From Candidatus Segatella caccae (GTDB lineage: Bacteria > Bacteroidota > Bacteroidia > Bacteroidales > Bacteroidaceae): a stretch of DNA of 44,761 nucleotides. Numbering within the stretch: position 1 is the first letter of the stretch; every line of letters begins with the position of its first letter. Below, in pieces: positions 33,260-42,537 of this stretch. The notes beneath the pieces were generated by a model. The model did no database searches. It had not been told where the DNA came from and worked only from the letters and a program-made list of their open reading frames with translations. Position numbers and translations under genes: made by a program. Where the stretch lies: NCBI GenBank assembly GCA_900556395.1, contig USOQ01000012.1, forward strand, positions 1 to 44,761, in the 5' to 3' direction.

Positions 33260-35755
33260 TTATATAAACAAGTTGCCTATTTGGAATACCAGTGCTGAAA
33301 CAACCCATGCCAAAAGGGTTGTATACACAGCAGTAAAACCAGCCCATTTCCAACTGCCTGTTTCGCCCTTAATAGCGGCAATGGTGGCAATGCAAGGGAA
33401 GTAGATGAGAACGAAGAGGAGGAAGCAATAAGCGGTAAGGCTTGCTTTGCGGGCTGCCTCTGCATCGCTATAGCCATAGGTCTTCTGTAGGTCGGCAGTC
33501 ATCTGCTTCTTCAATACTTCATATTTGCCGCCCTCATCATTATAATCGCTGTCATCGCCAAAACTGTCGTTATTACTATAGAGTACTCCCATGGTGGAGG
33601 CAACAATCTCTTTGGCTCCCACGCCAGAGATGAGTCCTACATCGAGTTTCCAGTCGAAGCCTTGTGGCGCAAAGAGAGGCTCGATGGTTTTACCTATTTT
33701 TCCAATATAGCTCTGTTCCTGTTGTTGCTGCTGTCCCAACTCGTCATTGTGGGGGAAATATCCCAATGCCCAAACGATAATGCTGGCAACGAGGATAATA
33801 CCTCCCATCTTCTTCAAGTACTGCTTACCTTTCTCCCAGGTGTGTCGACCAATGGCTTTCCAGGTGGGGAAGCGATAGGGTGGTAGTTCCATCACAAAAG
33901 GTGTGTCTTCGCCTTTGATGACAAAGCTTGCGAAGATGCGACTCAGTATCACAGCAAGGAAGATGCCTATGAGATAGAGCGACACCATGATGAGCGAGCG
34001 ATATTGCAGGGCAAAGAAAGTGCCTATTACCATGATGTAGATAGGCAGACGTGCCGAACAACTCATGAGTGGCAGTATGAGCATGGTGATGAGTCGTGAG
34101 CGATGACTCTCTATGGTGCGCGTTGCCATGACTGCAGGTACGTTGCAACCGAAGCCCATGATAAGTGGGATGAACGACTTGCCATGCAGCCCCATCTTGT
34201 GCATCAGTTTGTCCATGATGAAGGCAGCTCGTGCCATATAGCCTGAATCCTCCATGTAGGAGATGAAGAAGTAGAGGATGAGAATCTGTGGCAGGAAGAC
34301 GATGACGGCTCCTACACCTCCAATGACTCCGTCTACCAGCATGTCTTTCACTGGTCCGGCGGGCATACTGGTGCTGATGATATTGCCCAACCAAGCCACT
34401 CCGTCTTCTATCCATCCTTTAGGAATCTCACCCAGCACAAAGGTGGCTGAAAACATGATGAAGAGCAACAAGACGAAGATAGGGAAACCTACGTATTTGT
34501 TGGTAAGTATGCTATCGATGAGGTGAGTTATCTGATAAGTGTCTTTGACCTTACCGGGTTCATAGCCTGCTTCCTGTAGTGCTCCATGGATAAATCCATA
34601 TTTGGCATCCATGATAGCTGTCTCGCTATCTTCCAGAGTTTCTTCTTTTACTCGTTTGGCCGCTTCGTCGCGAGCAGCAAAGATGTCTTTGGCCGAGTTG
34701 AGGTGGCTCACATACTCTTCTGCATGCTTGTCGTTCTCTAATAGTTTGATAGATAGGTAACGGGTGGAGTAGCGCTGGCGGATGCTGTCATCTGCTTTTA
34801 AGTATTTTTGTATATGTTCGATGCCGTATTCTATCTCGTGGCCGTGATTGATATGTATGTGGCGATAGTGAGCACTACTGCCTTCTTTGGCCTCATAGAG
34901 TTCAATGATCGTGTCGAGTAGTTTGTCTACGCCCCTTCCATTGGTGAAAACAGTAGGAATCATGGGAATTCCGAAGAGTTCTCCCAACTTGTCATAATCG
35001 ATGTTGTCGCCACGCTTCTCTGTTTCATCAAACATATTAAGGGCGCACACCATACGGATATGCATGTCTATCAACTGAGTAGTGAGGTAGAGGTTACGCT
35101 CCAGATTACTGGTGTCAATGACATTGATGACGATATCGGGTGTATGCTCGATGAGTTGTTTACGTACATAGAGTTCTTCTGGCGAATAGGCAGAGAGAGA
35201 ATAAGTGCCAGGGAGGTCGACGAGATGGAAATGATAACCATTGTGTTCGGCTTCGCCCACTTTAGCGTCTACTGTCACTCCGCTGTAATTACCCACACGC
35301 TCATGTGCTCCAGAAGCAAAGTTGAAAAGTGATGTCTTGCCGCAGTTGGGATTGCCCACTAAAGCCACGTTGATGACATGATGCAAGCGGTCGGCTTCTT
35401 GTTCGGCAACAAGCATCTTATCACCAAGCGCCAGCTCGTCTGCTTCCTGTGAGTCGACAACTTGTGAGTTGATGACTTGTTCGCGTTCTTCTTCGTTGGC
35501 TCGGTTCAGAAGAGCATCTTTCTTTGCATCCTTGACAGAAACCACCTCGATATGGTCGGCTTCACTATGGCGAAGTGACACTTCGTAGCCCATAATTTTG
35601 TATTTTACAGGGTCTTGGAAAGGAGCATTCAGTAGTACTTCTACCTTTTTGCCCTTGATGAATCCCATTTCGATGATTCTTTTGCGAAAACCACCATGGC
35701 CAGAAACCTTGACGATAACTCCGCTTTCACCTGTGTTTAAATCTGATAGTCTCAT
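33260..35755 (-). CDS. feoB: Ferrous iron transporter FeoB with fused N-terminal FeoA
   Basis: FeoB imports Fe2+ across the inner membrane using a GTP-binding domain. The 831-residue protein begins with a complete FeoA SH3-like domain (residues 1-74, FRKRIIEMGFIKGKKVEV), then a charged linker, then the G domain: P-loop GNPNCGKTS at 134-142, switch and G3 DLPGTYSL at 180-187, and G4 NMFD at 240-243. The P-loop has Cys where Ser is usual. The membrane part with the two Gate regions follows (GFGCNVPAVMATRTI, ISGVGAKEIVAST, each with a conserved Cys or Gly). FeoA-FeoB fusion is common in Bacteroidetes. It is monocistronic; a 10-bp inverted repeat around its promoter is a candidate iron-responsive operator. 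Confidence 0.95.
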   Translation of the reverse strand: MRLSDLNTGESGVIVKVSGHGGFRKRIIEMGFIKGKKVEVLLNAPFQDPVKYKIMGYEVSLRHSEADHIEVVSVKDAKKDALLNRANEEEREQVINSQVVDSQEADELALGDKMLVAEQEADRLHHVINVALVGNPNCGKTSLFNFASGAHERVGNYSGVTVDAKVGEAEHNGYHFHLVDLPGTYSLSAYSPEELYVRKQLIEHTPDIVINVIDTSNLERNLYLTTQLIDMHIRMVCALNMFDETEKRGDNIDYDKLGELFGIPMIPTVFTNGRGVDKLLDTIIELYEAKEGSSAHYRHIHINHGHEIEYGIEHIQKYLKADDSIRQRYSTRYLSIKLLENDKHAEEYVSHLNSAKDIFAARDEAAKRVKEETLEDSETAIMDAKYGFIHGALQEAGYEPGKVKDTYQITHLIDSILTNKYVGFPIFVLLLFIMFSATFVLGEIPKGWIEDGVAWLGNIISTSMPAGPVKDMLVDGVIGGVGAVIVFLPQILILYFFISYMEDSGYMARAAFIMDKLMHKMGLHGKSFIPLIMGFGCNVPAVMATRTIESHRSRLITMLILPLMSCSARLPIYIMVIGTFFALQYRSLIMVSLYLIGIFLAVILSRIFASFVIKGEDTPFVMELPPYRFPTWKAIGRHTWEKGKQYLKKMGGIILVASIIVWALGYFPHNDELGQQQQQEQSYIGKIGKTIEPLFAPQGFDWKLDVGLISGVGAKEIVASTMGVLYSNNDSFGDDSDYNDEGGKYEVLKKQMTADLQKTYGYSDAEAARKASLTAYCFLLFVLIYFPCIATIAAIKGETGSWKWAGFTAVYTTLLAWVVSALVFQIGNLFI

Positions 35756-35874
35756 ATCATTATTCTCCTATATTCTTTTGCTTTATGTCATGCCTTCTTA
35801 GTTATCTGCAGGCATACATGATTTGTTGTCTGTTGGCATGCATGAAGCAGGCCATGAGGCGGTTTGTTGTTTTG

Positions 35875-35908
35875 CTGTTGCAAAAGTACAAAATATTCTT
35901 TGCAACAG
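35875..35908. promoter_or_regulatory. Perfect 10-bp inverted repeat spanning the feoAB promoter
   Basis: CTGTTGCAAA (35875-35884) is mirrored exactly by TTTGCAACAG (35899-35908), a 34-bp dyad with a 14-base spacer. Within it lies the minus-strand -7 box TACTTTTGC (35880-35888), about 120 bases before the feoB start. A second, overlapping palindrome GCAACAGTGTTGC runs 35902-35914. A regulator bound here would block the promoter. Confidence 0.6.
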
Positions 35909-35934
35909 TGTTGCGTTGGAGGAATAATACAAAA

Positions 35935-35979
35935 AAAATACCTATAAATGATGATATAAACATCAGATATAGGTATTTT
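35935..35979 (-). terminator. Terminator of secA
   Basis: AAAATACCTATA (35935-35946) pairs with TATAGGTATTTT (35968-35979); the large loop contains a secondary GATG/CATC pairing. On the minus strand the stem runs into TTTTTTTT. It lies 20 bases beyond the secA stop. Confidence 0.88.
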
Positions 35980-35999
35980 CTCATGATTTATGATGGTAG

Positions 36000-38900
36000 T
36001 TATAGATTTCTACCATGACAGTTCTTAAATTTCTTGCCACTTCCGCAGGGGCATGGGTCGTTAGGACGAGGCATGCGCTCGGCACGATATGGAGTGTGGT
36101 TTACCTGCTGTGCTCCCTCACGTGTGTCATGGTGAGCTGCAGCCTGCTGCGCTGCACGTTCTGCACGCTCGCGCTCTGCATCGATGTCAACCTTCTGCTC
36201 TACGTAGTTCTGCTGTGAACGTTGCTCGGGTGCTGCCTCCTGTACAGGCTGTTCTTGTTCCATGACTGGAATCTGTCCACGCATCAAGATGCTGGCGATG
36301 CGATCGTTCATCTCGTTGATCATAGAATCCCAGAGCTTAACACTCTCAAGCTTGAAGATGAGCAATGGATCTTTCTGCTCGTAGCTGGCGTTCTGTACAG
36401 AGTGGCGCAACTCGTCGAGTTGGCGCAAGTTCTCCTTCCAGTCGTCGTCGATGATGTGGAGCATGATGACTTTTTCCCACTGCTTTACCACGCTCTTGGC
36501 CTCAGTGTCGTAAGCCTCCTTGAGGTTGCAAGGAATGTTGTACATACGCTTTCCGTCAGTGATAGGTACCATGATGCGCTCGTACATAGCGCCTTGGTTC
36601 TCGTATACCTGCTGGATGATAGGCCATGCTGTAGCTTGGATGCGCTCAGTCTTGCGCTTGAAGCTTGCCATAGCCTCTTGGAAGGCACGCTCGCAAAGTT
36701 CCTCACGCTGTACACCCTCATATTCCTCGGCTGTGAATGGAATCTCCATGGCTAATATCTTGAGGAATTCTTCCTTGGCATCCTCGTAGTCATTGTTGTT
36801 GATGATGTAGAGTACACGGTCCCAGATGACGTTGGTGATGTCCATGCCGATACGTTCGCCCATCAAGGCGTGGCGGCGTTTCTCGTAGATTACGGTACGC
36901 TGCTTGTTCATCACGTCGTCGTACTCTAAGAGGTGCTTACGAATACCGAAGTTATTCTCCTCCACCTTGCGCTGTGCACGCTCAATGCTCTTGCTGATCA
37001 TAGGACTCTCGATGCGCTCACCATCCTCGAAGCCCAAGCGGTCCATCACCTTGGCAATACGCTCAGAGGCGAAGAGGCGCATCAACTTGTCTTCCAAAGA
37101 AACATAGAAAACAGAAGAACCAGGGTCACCCTGACGACCGGCACGACCACGCAACTGGCGGTCTACACGGCGACTCTCATGACGCTCGGTACCAATGATG
37201 GCGAGACCACCTGCAGCTTTTACCTCAGGTGTAAGCTTGATATCGGTACCACGACCAGCCATGTTGGTAGCGATGGTGACAGCACCCTTACCGTTGGTAG
37301 AGCGTCCTGCCTCTGCTACAATCTGAGCCTCCTGCTGGTGGAGCTTGGCGTTGAGCACATTGTGAGGAATATTGCGCATCTTGAGCATCTTGCTCAGCAA
37401 TTCTGAAATCTCTACAGAAGTAGTACCAACCAAGACTGGACGACCTGCATTGCGCATCTCCTCAATCTCGTCGATAACGGCACGATACTTCTCGCGTGCA
37501 GTCTTGTATACACGGTCATCAAGGTCGTGGCGTGCGATAGGACGGTTGGTAGGAATCTCTACCACGTCGAGTTTATAGATGTCCCAGAACTCACCTGCCT
37601 CGGTGCTGGCAGTACCAGTCATACCCGAAAGTTTGTGGTACATACGGAAGTAGTTCTGCAGCGTGATGGTAGCGAAGGTCTGTGTGGCAGCCTCTACCTT
37701 GACATGCTCCTTGGCCTCGATAGCTTGATGCAAGCCATCGCTCCAGCGACGTCCTTCCATGATACGACCTGTCTGCTCATCAACAATCTTTACCTCACCA
37801 TCCATTACGACGTACTCGTCATCCTTATTAAACATAGTGTAGGCTTTTAAGAGCTGCTGCAAGGTGTGTACACGCTCGCTCTGTACACCGTAGTGAGCCA
37901 TCATCTCGTCCTTGATGTCAAGACGCTCTTGGTCGCTAATGTCGGTGCGTGCTTCGAGTAGGCTCATCTCTGTGGCGATGTCGGGTAGTACGAAGAGCTC
38001 ACGATCGTTCACTTGCTTGGCAAGCCATTCGGTTCCCTTATCTGTGAGGTCGGCAGAGTTGAGCTTCTCGTCTACAACGAAGTAGAGAGGAGCCACGGCC
38101 TTAGGCATCTCGCGGTTGTTGTTAGCCATATAATATTCCTCGGTCTTCAGCATGCCAGCCTTGATACCTTCTTCAGAGAGGTACTTGATGAGAGGCTTGT
38201 TCTTTGGCAGAGCCTTATAAGAACGATAGAGTGCGAGGAATCCGTCCTCGAGCATCTTTGTGTCTTTGTTCTTGGTACCCTCATTAATCTTCTGTTTTGC
38301 TTCTGCGAGCAGTTCGGTAGCTTGCTTGCGTTGTACCTCATAGAGACGCTCTACCAGTGGCTGATACTGCTCGAACATCTGGTCGTCGCCCTTAGGAATA
38401 GGACCAGAGATAATAAGTGGTGTACGAGCGTCGTCGATCAATACGGAGTCTACCTCATCGACGATGGCATAGTTGTGCTGACGCTGAACGAGGTCGGCAG
38501 GGCTTGTAGCCATGTTGTCGCGCAAGTAGTCGAAACCAAACTCGTTGTTTGTACCAAAGGTGATGTCAGCCATGTATGCCTTGCGGCGAGCATCAGAGTT
38601 AGGACGATGCTTGTCGATGCAGTCTACAGAGAGTCCGTTGAACATATAAAGAGGTCCCATCCATTCGGAGTCACGCTTAGCCAGATAGTCGTTCACTGTA
38701 ACGACATGTACACCATTACCAGTCAAGGCGTTGAGGAATACAGGCAGTGTAGCTACGAGGGTTTTACCCTCACCAGTGGCCATCTCGGCTATTTTACCCT
38801 GGTGCAATACTGTACCACCAAAGAGCTGTACGTCGTAGTGTACCATTTCCCACTTCAGGTCGTTACCGCCTGCTGTCCAGTGGTTGTGGTAGATGGCATT

Positions 38901-39356
38901 GTCGCCCTCGATGGTGATGAAGTCATTGGCTGGATTGGCTGCCAACTCACGGTCAAACTCTGTGGCTGTTACTACGGTTTCCTCGTTCTCTGCAAATCGA
39001 CGTGCTGTATCTTTTACGATACTGAAAGCAGTAGGAAGAATTTCATTGAGAGCTACTTCGTAATTATCGAGAGCCTCTTTTTCCAGTTTGTCAATCTGGT
39101 TGAAGATGTTTTCACGTTCATCAATAGGAGTATCTTCGATAGTAGCTTTCAGCTCTGCTATCTTTTCTCTTTGTACTTTTCCTGCATTCTGTACATACTG
39201 CTGTATTTCCTTGGTTTTAGCACGGAGCTCGTCATTGCTCAAGGCTTTAATGTTTGGATATTCTGCCTTCACTTTCTCTACGATAGGCTGTATGAGCTTC
39301 ATATCGCGTGATGACTTGTTGCCGAACAATGACTGTAGAAATTTGTTAAAGTTCAT
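36000..39356 (-). CDS. secA: Preprotein translocase ATPase SecA
   Basis: SecA drives export through SecYEG by ATP hydrolysis. The 1118-residue protein carries Walker A GEGKT at 195-199, the DEVDSVLIDDART Walker B region, GTDIKLTPEV and the arginine-finger GRAGRQGDPG. The C-terminal SecB/zinc-binding motif is CPCGSGKKFKNCHG. It is ~200 residues longer than E. coli SecA. A charged coiled-coil insertion near residues 50-105 and a long helical stretch around 330-430 account for much of this, as in other Bacteroidetes. It stands alone with a -7 box at 39409-39417 and a terminator. Confidence 0.97.
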   Translation of the reverse strand: MNFNKFLQSLFGNKSSRDMKLIQPIVEKVKAEYPNIKALSNDELRAKTKEIQQYVQNAGKVQREKIAELKATIEDTPIDERENIFNQIDKLEKEALDNYEVALNEILPTAFSIVKDTARRFAENEETVVTATEFDRELAANPANDFITIEGDNAIYHNHWTAGGNDLKWEMVHYDVQLFGGTVLHQGKIAEMATGEGKTLVATLPVFLNALTGNGVHVVTVNDYLAKRDSEWMGPLYMFNGLSVDCIDKHRPNSDARRKAYMADITFGTNNEFGFDYLRDNMATSPADLVQRQHNYAIVDEVDSVLIDDARTPLIISGPIPKGDDQMFEQYQPLVERLYEVQRKQATELLAEAKQKINEGTKNKDTKMLEDGFLALYRSYKALPKNKPLIKYLSEEGIKAGMLKTEEYYMANNNREMPKAVAPLYFVVDEKLNSADLTDKGTEWLAKQVNDRELFVLPDIATEMSLLEARTDISDQERLDIKDEMMAHYGVQSERVHTLQQLLKAYTMFNKDDEYVVMDGEVKIVDEQTGRIMEGRRWSDGLHQAIEAKEHVKVEAATQTFATITLQNYFRMYHKLSGMTGTASTEAGEFWDIYKLDVVEIPTNRPIARHDLDDRVYKTAREKYRAVIDEIEEMRNAGRPVLVGTTSVEISELLSKMLKMRNIPHNVLNAKLHQQEAQIVAEAGRSTNGKGAVTIATNMAGRGTDIKLTPEVKAAGGLAIIGTERHESRRVDRQLRGRAGRQGDPGSSVFYVSLEDKLMRLFASERIAKVMDRLGFEDGERIESPMISKSIERAQRKVEENNFGIRKHLLEYDDVMNKQRTVIYEKRRHALMGERIGMDITNVIWDRVLYIINNNDYEDAKEEFLKILAMEIPFTAEEYEGVQREELCERAFQEAMASFKRKTERIQATAWPIIQQVYENQGAMYERIMVPITDGKRMYNIPCNLKEAYDTEAKSVVKQWEKVIMLHIIDDDWKENLRQLDELRHSVQNASYEQKDPLLIFKLESVKLWDSMINEMNDRIASILMRGQIPVMEQEQPVQEAAPEQRSQQNYVEQKVDIDAERERAERAAQQAAAHHDTREGAQQVNHTPYRAERMPRPNDPCPCGSGKKFKNCHGRNL

Positions 39357-39408
39357 TTTATATTTTGTTTTTTATTGTTATTCGTTGTTTTTTATTGTTT
39401 TTAGGGTT

Positions 39409-39442
39409 GCAAAGATACAAATAATATCTGTAAATCAGCAAC
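39409..39442 (-). promoter_or_regulatory. Promoter of secA
   Basis: The minus strand reads TATCTTTGC (39409-39417) with GTTG 21 bases upstream (39439-39442), a near-consensus promoter. The AT-rich leader is about 48 bases. Confidence 0.65.
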
Positions 39443-39459
39443 GATTTGAGGGATAAATG

Positions 39460-39813
39460 TTAAAAATTAGGTCCGCGAATAACAATACTTCCGTATGGAG
39501 CTTGATATTTAGGCTCTGTAGGGGGAGTAAAACAAATATAAGGATTAGAATCTGTCAGATTGGCAGAAGTATCGGCTTTTAGTAAGGCCAACGTCAAATG
39601 ATGTTGGGTAGGCTGATGGTCTTTTGCTGCTTCCTTGATGGCTCTGATGACAGTCAAAATGTCTTCTTCGAGCGCTTTGGCTTCAGGTTGCTGAATGAAC
39701 TCATCGTAGGATATATCGTTGAGCGCAAACCTCAGTGCCTGCTGATAGGTTTGCGCTTCCATGCCAGTTGCCGCAAGGACAACCAAAAGGGCGGTGATAT
39801 ATCTGTTTACCAT
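39460..39813 (-). CDS. Small secreted protein of unknown function
   Basis: The 117-residue protein has a signal peptide (MVNRYITALLVVLAATGMEA, cleavage before QTYQQ). The mature part of ~95 residues is helical at first (YDEFIQQPEAKALEEDILTV), then polar, and ends in a Pro/Gly/Tyr-rich strand segment (APYGSIVIRGPNF). I recognise no family. It starts 20 bases after the DUF4105 gene on the same strand and is probably co-translated with it, so a shared periplasmic role is likely. Confidence 0.7.
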   Translation of the reverse strand: MVNRYITALLVVLAATGMEAQTYQQALRFALNDISYDEFIQQPEAKALEEDILTVIRAIKEAAKDHQPTQHHLTLALLKADTSANLTDSNPYICFTPPTEPKYQAPYGSIVIRGPNF

Positions 39814-39833
39814 ACTTCTGATTGTTGTTTTTT

Positions 39834-41072
39834 TTATTTTCTTAAGTCGATTCGTGTCGACTTAACTGCGTATCTAATTAGCAAAGACAATGCCAAAATA
39901 ATCATGCCTTCTGCGTATTCTTGCCATACTTGTAGGAAAAGGGAAACAACCACCAGTATAGCCCAAACATTGTAGTACCAATGTATCTTTCCCTGTCGCA
40001 TTTTTTTTGATACACTCCAAGCAAAGATGAGGTTGAGAGGGTTCAGGATGAACATTTGAAAGTTGATTTGTACAGTGGGATGTAAGGAGAAAACCATAGC
40101 GACAAGTATCAACCCTGGTAGTCCTGTCAATACAAGTAGTGTCGTGTCGAGCCACCAAAAATTCTTTTTCGTAAAGAGTTCCATCACGCTGAGTAACACC
40201 ACCATGATCATGATGCATAGTGCGATTGTTCGTGGTGTGATACTTTCAGATTCTATTACTTGAGCCTGTGGTGGAATGAGGTAAAAGGTGCTATCTACCA
40301 ACTTGATATAGCTTGTCTCGGGGGCGTATGCTTCAGTTATGGATTTCTGCATTAGAATAGCTGTATCCTTGCGAGCTTCCACTTCGAAGTCTTTGGAAAG
40401 ATTTTCGGGTAGAAATTCCCATTCTTGTTTATTGATGGGGAGGTCAGCTTTGAATCCCAAAAGTAGGTCATTGCCAAAACGTGCCCAACGGTGCTGCGTG
40501 TTCAGACGATGTATTTCATCGCGGTAGGTCGATGGTGTTTCTTTTATCTCAAAATCGGTGCAGTCGGTAGCTAAATGGTTGATAACCATATTGCGTGCAC
40601 GAGTTGTACAGTTGTCGTAGAAGAAGTTGTAGCGATAGGTGCGGTTTTCTTCCTGATTGTTTTTCTCAATGGCTGTGAGTATTTGTATTTTCTCGGAGCG
40701 TGTTAGGGCGAGACGCTGTTGTTTCACCCATCTGCCTTCCATGGAATATTCCATCAGAAAACGCTCCATGGGGATGATGCCTATTTGATAATCCGTCAGT
40801 CCGAAGACAAATCGTAGCACAAAGTAGTCTTGGTCGAAGGAGAACATGCCCCAGTTTACAGCCACATCGTTGCCGTGGGCATGGTCTTCTATGCGAAGCG
40901 CCGTATGTCCATAATACGACCAAACCTCTTGTCCTGGTCCGCAGGTCAAGAGGGAGATATCTACTGAGTCAGCCCATTCGTTGGCTTTTGACTCTTGCGC
41001 TGATGCCTTAGTCGTTAAAATGATTAACAAAAAGGGCAAAATGCTTCGAAAAATATATTTAAAACGTTTCAC
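39834..41072 (-). CDS. DUF4105 membrane protein, possible lipoprotein N-acyltransferase
   Basis: The protein is ~412 residues when started at the GTG at 41072 (KRFKYIFRSILPFLLIIL, cleavage after ASAQ). The frame is open further upstream but would run into the divergent promoter region. The periplasmic domain has the DUF4105 motifs LLTCGPGQEVWSYYGHTALR (candidate Cys and His), NWGMFSFD and YNFFYDNCTTRARN. Four or five hydrophobic helices follow in the last ~130 residues. I recall a report that a Bacteroides enzyme of this kind (Lnb) N-acylates lipoproteins; I could not check it, so this role is tentative. A -7 box sits 3 bases before the GTG. Confidence 0.75.
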   Translation of the reverse strand: MKRFKYIFRSILPFLLIILTTKASAQESKANEWADSVDISLLTCGPGQEVWSYYGHTALRIEDHAHGNDVAVNWGMFSFDQDYFVLRFVFGLTDYQIGIIPMERFLMEYSMEGRWVKQQRLALTRSEKIQILTAIEKNNQEENRTYRYNFFYDNCTTRARNMVINHLATDCTDFEIKETPSTYRDEIHRLNTQHRWARFGNDLLLGFKADLPINKQEWEFLPENLSKDFEVEARKDTAILMQKSITEAYAPETSYIKLVDSTFYLIPPQAQVIESESITPRTIALCIMIMVVLLSVMELFTKKNFWWLDTTLLVLTGLPGLILVAMVFSLHPTVQINFQMFILNPLNLIFAWSVSKKMRQGKIHWYYNVWAILVVVSLFLQVWQEYAEGMIILALSLLIRYAVKSTRIDLRK

Positions 41073-41075
41073 GAT

Positions 41076-41084
41076 GCAAAAATA
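41076..41084 (-). promoter_or_regulatory. -7 box abutting the DUF4105 GTG start
   Basis: The minus strand reads TATTTTTGC ATC GTG. Transcription would start at or beside the GTG at 41072, implying a leaderless message. No -33 at normal distance. Confidence 0.45.
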
Positions 41085-41129
41085 CCTTATTATTTTGGAT
41101 TTTCCTTCTTTTATCTCAAAAATTTTCAA

Positions 41130-41138
41130 TACTTTTGC
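41130..41138 (+). promoter_or_regulatory. -7 box of the OMP-lptC-gldE-like unit
   Basis: TACTTTTGC, with transcription expected near 41144. This rules against the TTG at 41154 in favour of the ATG at 41172, which has AUAGG just before it. No -33 at 19-21 bases. Confidence 0.55.
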
Positions 41139-41171
41139 ACTCTGAATATAATTTTGAACAATTATCATAGG

Positions 41172-42455
41172 ATGAAAAAACTTTTTTTTGCAGCTCTCAT
41201 GATGAGCTTGGCTTTGGCAGTGAATGCTCAGAGCGGCATGAATTCTCCATACAGTCAGTGGGGGTTGGGCGTATTGTCCGACAAGACATCTGGTTTTAAT
41301 GCTGGTATGAATGGAGTGGGAATTGGCTTTCATGAGCACAATCAAGTAAACTATATCAACCCTGCGTCTTATTCATCGGTCGATTCGCTGACTTTCCTTT
41401 TTGATGCTGGTATCTCTGGACAGATAACCAATTTCAGTGAGAATGGAATTAAGAAGAATGCTAAGAATGCCAATTTAGAATACGTGGTTGCTGCTTTCCG
41501 AGCTTTTCGTCATTTGGGAGTTAGCTTTGGTATTATTCCTTTCTCGAGTGTAGGTTACAACTATTCCGTTTCAGGATGGGTGAACGAAGAGACAAAGGAA
41601 GATTATTACACCAATACCTATGAGGGTAGCGAGGGCTTTCATCAGGCTTATGTCGGTTTGGGATATATGCCTATAAAGGGCTTGTCGGTAGGTGCTAATA
41701 TTTCCTATCTTTGGGGTAAGTACGATAGAACTATCACCAATAGTTACAGCAATTCTTATATTAATTCTCTTTCTCGTAACTATTCTACACGAGTAGGAAG
41801 TTATCAACTTGACTTAGGTGTGCAATATACACAGCGTGTTTCTAAGAACGACTGGGTTACGGTGGGTCTTACCTATTCTCCTAAACATAATTTAGGTGCC
41901 AGTGCTGATATGTATCAGGTGAAGACCAATGCTATGGATGCTTCGCTTGATACGACTGCGTTCTCTATAGATAAAGCTTTTGAATTACCTCACATGATTG
42001 GTGCTGGTTTGATGTGGAATCATGCAGCACAATGGAAGGTAGGACTTGATTACACACTCCAGATGTGGGGCGACCTAAAGGCTCCTATGTTTGATGGTCG
42101 TGACTATGTGCTTACCGATGGTTGCTATTCAGATCGTCACAAAATCAATTTGGGTGCGCAGTATTGTTATGGCGAGTATAGCCGCAGATTCTTGCAGCGC
42201 GTACAGTATCGTGCAGGTGTAAGTTATAGTACACCTTATGTGAAGGTGAATGGTCAGGATGGTCCAAAGGAAATTTCAGTAAGTGCAGGTTTTGGTATTC
42301 CTATTGTCAACTCTTACAATAGTCGTTCATTCCTCAATATCAGTGGTCAGTGGGTTAAGAGTTCAGCTAAGGACTTGATAAACTCGAATACCTTCCGTAT
42401 CAACATTGGCTTCACCTTTAACGAGGATTGGTTTAAGAAGTGGAAGATGCAATAA
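41172..42455 (+). CDS. Outer-membrane beta-barrel-like protein
   Basis: The 427-residue protein has a signal peptide (MKKLFFAALMMSLALAVNA, cleavage before QSGMN). It then has alternating amphipathic strands rich in Tyr, Gly and Ser up to the C-terminus (RINIGFTFNEDWFKKWKMQ). The opening NSPYSQWGLGVLSDKTSG and NYINPASYSSVDSLTF recall Bacteroidetes PorV/FadL-like barrels. I do not recognise a specific function. It precedes lptC by 82 bases in what looks like an envelope-biogenesis unit. Confidence 0.8.
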   Translation: MKKLFFAALMMSLALAVNAQSGMNSPYSQWGLGVLSDKTSGFNAGMNGVGIGFHEHNQVNYINPASYSSVDSLTFLFDAGISGQITNFSENGIKKNAKNANLEYVVAAFRAFRHLGVSFGIIPFSSVGYNYSVSGWVNEETKEDYYTNTYEGSEGFHQAYVGLGYMPIKGLSVGANISYLWGKYDRTITNSYSNSYINSLSRNYSTRVGSYQLDLGVQYTQRVSKNDWVTVGLTYSPKHNLGASADMYQVKTNAMDASLDTTAFSIDKAFELPHMIGAGLMWNHAAQWKVGLDYTLQMWGDLKAPMFDGRDYVLTDGCYSDRHKINLGAQYCYGEYSRRFLQRVQYRAGVSYSTPYVKVNGQDGPKEISVSAGFGIPIVNSYNSRSFLNISGQWVKSSAKDLINSNTFRINIGFTFNEDWFKKWKMQ

Positions 42456-42537
42456 TCTTGGTTTCGTATATACATAATGGGGCTGTAATACGAGGCTGAT
42501 ATGTGCATCGATATATTTGGATATTTATATATTATTA

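Noticed and set aside
38013..39311. 432-codon open frame on the plus strand opposite secA
   Set aside because: It lies fully inside the well-supported secA gene in antisense, has no recognisable domain, and its composition is that of a shadow frame.
41073..41345. 91-codon upstream extension of the DUF4105 protein
   Set aside because: It overlaps the divergent OMP gene and both promoters; starting at the GTG gives a proper signal peptide.
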